Below, one piece after another: positions 59,241 to 64,000 of a stretch of 64,000 nt of DNA. The stretch's first letter is position 1. Each line of letters opens with the position of its first letter. A program made the position numbers and the translations under genes. This DNA comes from Spizellomyces sp. 'palustris' (lineage: Eukaryota; Chytridiomycota; Chytridiomycetes; Spizellomycetales; Spizellomycetaceae), in the NCBI GenBank assembly GCA_006535965.1, contig QEAR01000001.1:908741-972740 (forward strand), given 5' to 3'. The notes under the pieces are model-generated. The model was given only the letters and a program-made list of their open reading frames with translations, was not told where the DNA came from and did no database searches.

Positions 59241-62005
59241 TCATATACAGTCAACCCTGCCTACATTCAACAGGTTGCCTTCTTGCGGAGGTTTTTTACC
59301 TTTGGCCTTCCAAGAGTCAGCCACTTCCCAAACAGCAGCTTCGGGAAGACGATCTTCAGTATAGCTGTACTCCCCTCCATTGTCTTTCCGCTGAAAGTAC
59401 AGCTCCACCACATCGCCGAAAATGCGAGCAGCCTCATGCGCATATGGCGAACGACTGGATGATCTTACGGGGGTGTCGGGTGAATCATCGCCGCAGTCGG
59501 TCTTGGTGATCGCACGTGGGGTATTGTCCGACCCACCGCAGTGCGGTGTGAACGGATGTTCATATTCCGATCCCAACAACCTTGGTTGGCTGAGGACGGC
59601 CTGATCTTTTCCCTCCATCGGCCCGTCATGTGGCCGTTCAGAATCTGCCGTTTCAGCCTCTAATAGTGCGGCCCTGTCTACCTTTTCTCCTACGCCCAGG
59701 CCTTCTATTGCAGTACTTGCGTCTTCACCCTCCTTTATAAAATGGACACGAATTGTTCCGACACCATACTCGGTAATGGGAATGCCGGAACCCGCCTCAG
59801 CTTCCGCCTCTTCATCCGCATCGAAGGCGCCTTGATACTCGTTCCATTCCACCACAACTTTCCATGCCCCAACTCCGCCCAGCCAATTCAAATCCCTCGA
59901 CACACCGGCGACGAAAGCCTTGTAGAGCTCTCGACGCATGTGAACAAAACTCCGTATCTTCTCCAGATTTACCTCCTCCAATGTCGGGTCCATTTGCTTC
60001 AGCTTGATCAACATCCCAAACCCGTCAGGGCATACTCGTAATCTGAAAGGGTCCTCGCTGTTACAGAACGCTTTTGCGGCGTGAATGATATCTTTACCGC
60101 ATTGTGTAAAGATTCCTTCTCTACTGGCACAACGCTGTTTTGATGACGGTCCCGTTCGATTCAGAAGCATTAGAGTGCGGTAGAGAAGATAGGAGTATTC
60201 GGATCGCGAGGGGAGATTGGCAACGACTTGGTTCAAAAGGTGCGGTACTTTTGACATTGGAACGTGGTATCGAATGTGGTTAAGGAACAGATCGTGCAGT
60301 ACAACGGAAGGCACGTATCCGCCGCGGCGTTCATGCGATACCACCGTGTCAAAGAAGGTGGAGGGAAGCGGAGCCGTCGAAATGTTGCAGAAGGCATTGA
60401 GGATGCTGCAATTAAATGACAATCTTAGTCACGCGTAAAAATGAAATGGGAGCAAATTCCAACTGTCGACATTTGGGCCACCAAACTCCCAGTCCACATG
60501 CAAATAAGTCATTACCTTACCTTCTCATCAGCCCAGTTTTGATGCCAACATCAACCGCACTTGCCGGATTTCGCAACAGGCTGAGCTCTGGATTTCGCGT
60601 CCAGCTGAAGCTACGCTGGGAGTTGTTTTCTTTCTCAGACTGCATAACTGAAACCAACTCTTCTCCCTCGGAAGACTTTTGTTCCTGACGCGTCCTGACC
60701 TCATCCGAGCCACCATGGGAACTTGGCCAAGTTTGCTGCTCATGATTTCCTGGCTCAGCAGCAGCCGCAGATCGTGGTGGCCTGGCTTCAGTTATCGAAG
60801 GAGCGTCCCCGCCAATCAGCAATGAGAACGCATCCTGTGCCCATTGCGCTGGGTCCAGTACACCACCGCCATTTAGGTGTGCTTGCGCCCGTCCCTGTTC
60901 CGATGTATCAATACGGGAATCGCTTTGCTCATTTTGCAACGCTGTATGGGCGGACGGTGGAGAGCCTGGTGGGGCAACTTGATCATATTGACTTGAAAAC
61001 GGTCGTTCGTGATTTGCCCGGGTGTTGTGCTCAAAAATGGGGTTGCCACCAGGTCGCGATAGTGCCGAGTTTATCATACCAGAGTCGGAACGCAGAGGGG
61101 GATTGCCATCACCTGGTGAGATTTGATTTTCCAAGGCGTAACCTTGGCCACCGTGGGATGGTATCTGAGAGATGGGATTGTGGTAGTATGTGTTGGGATC
61201 TTGTTGATGTTCTGGCATCCATGTTGGGAAAAACTGTCCAGGTCGCATGTTCGGATACGTGGCGGTGGTGGGACCAGGTAATCCGCTGATGACTGCCTGA
61301 GGAGCCATATGTTGTATTGGCGCCATCTCCATTGCCACGTTAGGATACGGTCGCATGCGCAATCCATAGTTGTGGATTTCTGGTTGCGGACGGACAGAAT
61401 GGGTAGACGACGACCGGAGGTGATCATCCCAACTACAACCCAGCGGCGCCATGGGGGGAACAGGCGACGGCGTCAGGTTTGACCTCGCTGCTGTCTTTCG
61501 TTTCCGTGGCTTTGGTTTGACCGCCAATTGCTGGTAGAAAAGATATGCAAACGGTTGGTTTACGATCAATTTCTAGCAAGTTTTACTACAACAAGATGCT
61601 CACCTCGGGAGTCTGGTGCTTGATTTCATGTCGCTTCACGTCCTGTCTGTTTCGCAACCGTGTCGGACACAACTACGAGTATAAACAAGGTTAGCTCGCA
61701 GATCCGTGCATCGAGAAAGCAATAATATTTCGACTACTAGAGAGACTCACCGGACATTGTATTGGTCTCAAAGCGGTACTAAAGTGTGTTACGACATGGT
61801 CGGCGAAATTTCCTCTATTCCGAAGTGGCTGGCCGCACACTGGCCGCCCAAGGTGGGGATGCCAAGCACAGACCTGTTTGCCATCCTGTGCGTGGACACT
61901 GTTCAAGTGTTCGAAGCAATCCTCTTCAGTGTGAAAGGAATCGGAACAACCTGACCAGAGACAGCGTACGGGTAAAGGTTGCTGCGTAGACAGCGGAGTG
62001 GCCAT
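59241..62005 (-). CDS. C2H2-like zinc-finger protein of unknown function
   Basis: Exons 62005-61751, 61672-61604, 61530-60521 and 60405-59241, giving 832 residues. The ATG at 62005 is the first in frame. The N-terminus carries finger-like elements: CLWSGCSDSFHTEEDCFEHLNSVH at about 15-38, then CAWHPHLGRPVCGQPLRNRGNFADHVVTH (irregular), then a canonical C2H2 finger CPLCPTRLRNRQDVKRHEIKH assembled by the first splice. The middle (about 110-445) is Pro/Gln/Ser-rich and disordered. The C-terminal 385 residues start with an ordered, mostly helical segment (GLMRSILNAFCNIS...FLNHIRYHV...YRTLMLLNR). It continues to a mixed part with WKVVVEWNEYQG and ends in DVVELYFQR...AAVWEVADSW. No family was recognised for this part. 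It is probably a transcriptional regulator. Confidence 0.82.
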
Positions 62006-64000
62006 ACTCGTCTGGTTTCAAACCGTCACTTTTTTACACTCGTCCTTTTTGTTATGTCTGGTTCGCTGCTTACGGAACCGTGAACACAAAATCGCTGAGC
62101 GACTGAGCAGTTCGGAGTATTGGATATCCCGGTTGGTGTAGTCCCCTTGGACGCGATTAAATTCAATTCCAATGGTTCTACGCTCCTTGGCAAATGTGTG
62201 TGTTGAGGAACTAGGAGATATCAACGAATCGACGACGAGGTGCGAAAACCCAAAAGAATAAAAATAGGAAAGACACCCAGGGCCTTTCCTTGTAGCGTGG
62301 GGGTTTTATATTACAAAAGGTCGTCCACAACCCACGTTGAAAAGCCGTCTTATGATGATGATCTTATGTGTGGGCAAAAAGGGATGCGTCAAAGCCACAC
62401 AGCACGACAACGAAGGGAGGGGGGTATTTTAAGGGAGCCGGAGGGAGGGAAGCGGGGTGCCCTTTGTTCGAAATGCTTGAGGTTCTTGCTGAATGCTTCA
62501 AGTCCGGAGGGGAATCAGAGTCCCTTTGGCTTTAAAGCAAACCGGAGCCCTTGCCCTTACTTATAAGCTAACGTGATCTCACACACGCTTATAATAGAAA
62601 TGATGCGTATAATTTGAACTCCATGCCTTTCTTTTTTACCAAACTCGCCATAGTTTTGGAATTCTTTATTCTCTCTGCTAGTTTTCAACCCATGTCTTTA
62701 CGAAAGGAATGTCCAATCTTTTCGTTGGGTAAAGGGAGGGAGGGGGGGGAGGTGGGAAACTTGCGTTGAACGCCAAAAAGTTGTGGATGCAACGTACAAA
62801 AACAATTTCTTTTCTTTTGCGTGTGGGCCAAATCTTTTTACATGCTTTGTAGCAAAGATTGTCAGCCCTTTTTTTTCCCTCTCCTTGCTCAAAGGCTCCA
62901 CCACATGTATCTGTCATCCATGCAATTACAGCAATTCCCAAAAGTTAAGAGGCTTTGGAAAAAAACATGATAAAATCTGTGACCCATGAATACCGTGAGA
63001 CATAAGGCTTACTTAATGTACCCCAGATGAGACACGCACTGAAACACAGCAGTTCCTTTTAAGGGCCACTCCCACCGTGTCCCATTTGACCAAATCTTTC
63101 TGTTACCCACGAACAGAATGGCCATGGGATCACTACCGCTCTCTTGTTTCCATTTACATGTATTGGATAACTCGTGGGAATAAAGGCCGCAGCCACATTT
63201 TTGAGTTGCCTTTTCAACTTTACACTGGTTTTTCCTTAGGTAGCACCACCGCCCCAAAATGAACAGGTTTTAAATATGTTGAAAAGCAGTTTAGAAAAGT
63301 TTCGTGTTGCAACCACTGTGAAATTCGGGTCTTTAATTCTGCCTTGAAGAAATGCCATCCTTACACAGAATGCCGACCTTTTGTTATTGCAAGTAAAAGG
63401 TCGTCGTAAGTTCAAAAAACTTGCACACGTATGTCACGCCACATTTAGGCGCCCACATCCTCTGGCGTTTTCCACCTCTTGTTCTCTTTGTTTCTTTTGG
63501 TTGATTGGGGAGGATGCCCAATCTGTTTACAAATCAATGTGGTGGTTTGCATCCATCACCTATCGAATTGCACGCAGCAGACAAGTCATGTAGGCCGAGG
63601 ATGAACAAATACAAGGTAATGGCGCAGATTCAGGGCAAAAACCACTGCAATTATTACTTCAGATAGCGCAATCCAGTCAGTCAGCTGGTCGTTTTTTCTT
63701 CTCTTTTAGTATCAGTTTAGAATGTAGTGGTTTTAGCCTAGTTATTAATCAGGGTGGTGGTCGTTTGCCCCCAAAACTCGGCCTTGTACCACATGCACCT
63801 GATCCCAAAGCCCAGCGCACGTGCATCCCGTCAGCCAAGCAAAAGCATTTTGTTGAAGCAAGCCTCAAAGGGGAACAATATCTGCAAGGAATTTCCCACC
63901 TCAGCATCGGGCAGAGGCTACGATTTACGTTTTCAGTAGTTGCCTGATAAGGATACTTTAAAGTTTGAAGATGGCATTGATAGTGTAGAGGTGACAGAAA
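62006..64000. other. intergenic region to the right edge
   Basis: About 2 kb with no supported gene. G-rich stretches (about 62410-62460 and 62725-62755) and many short overlapping frames on both strands have no recognisable motif. A gene entering from the right cannot be excluded for the last 250 bp. Confidence 0.4.

Overview
The window looks like nuclear DNA of a filamentous or zoosporic fungus outside the Dikarya, most likely a chytrid-type early-diverging lineage. Three things point there. The genes are densely packed and interrupted by short introns, mostly 50-85 nt, with GTRNGT donors and YAG acceptors. Wall-related genes of fungal type are present: a GPI-anchored chitin deacetylase and a chitin-binding barwin-fold protein. 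A GABA-B-like class C receptor and a GT10 fucosyltransferase are also present, and both are rare in Dikarya. The taxonomic call is inference. No rRNA, bacterial operon, CRISPR array or transposon was recognised.

Layout, left to right. 1-285: 3' end of an unidentified gene. 1024-2257 (+): chitin deacetylase. 2543-6588 (-): sterol-glucosyltransferase-like UGT with long extra N- and C-terminal parts. 6970-8785 (+): saccharopine-dehydrogenase-like oxidoreductase, followed by a tandem copy of its last coding part. 9572-12760 (+): large acidic coiled-coil protein. 13699-17110 (+): class C GPCR with a PH-like tail, 13 exons. 17515-19711 (-): secreted VWD/EGF GPI protein. 20652-22852 (+): F-box protein. 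23181-26187 (+): PH-domain protein. 26902-31505 (-): glutamine-rich C2H2 factor. 31997-35411 (-): DPP8/9-like peptidase. 36896-37894 (-): CBM18-CBM18-barwin protein. 39462-42396 (-): ABCG transporter. 43229-45042 (-): GT10 fucosyltransferase. 46554-47007 (+): small HVA1/Tudor-like protein. 48281-49784 (-): C2H2 factor. 51609-58105 (-): giant DUF3712/LEA-2-like membrane protein. 59241-62005 (-): C2H2-like protein. Five tRNA genes lie between them: two identical Glu-CTC and three identical Gly-TCC.

Exon joins were made by eye. They were accepted only where splice sites, reading phase and family motifs agreed, and exon lengths were checked for phase at every junction. Starts are in-frame ATGs; those of the ABCG transporter and the UGT are the least certain.

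No operon-like cluster or defence system is visible. A loose theme is the cell surface: chitin deacetylation, chitin binding, fucosylation, sterol glycosylation, a VWD adhesin-like protein and a surface receptor. These genes have separate promoters, so co-function is only a guess. The most unusual items are the GPCR with a C-terminal PH-like domain, the fucosyltransferase with a second, C-terminal membrane span, the giant tandem LEA-2-like protein, a 4-nt microexon in the oxidoreductase gene, and the tandem duplication at the end of that gene.
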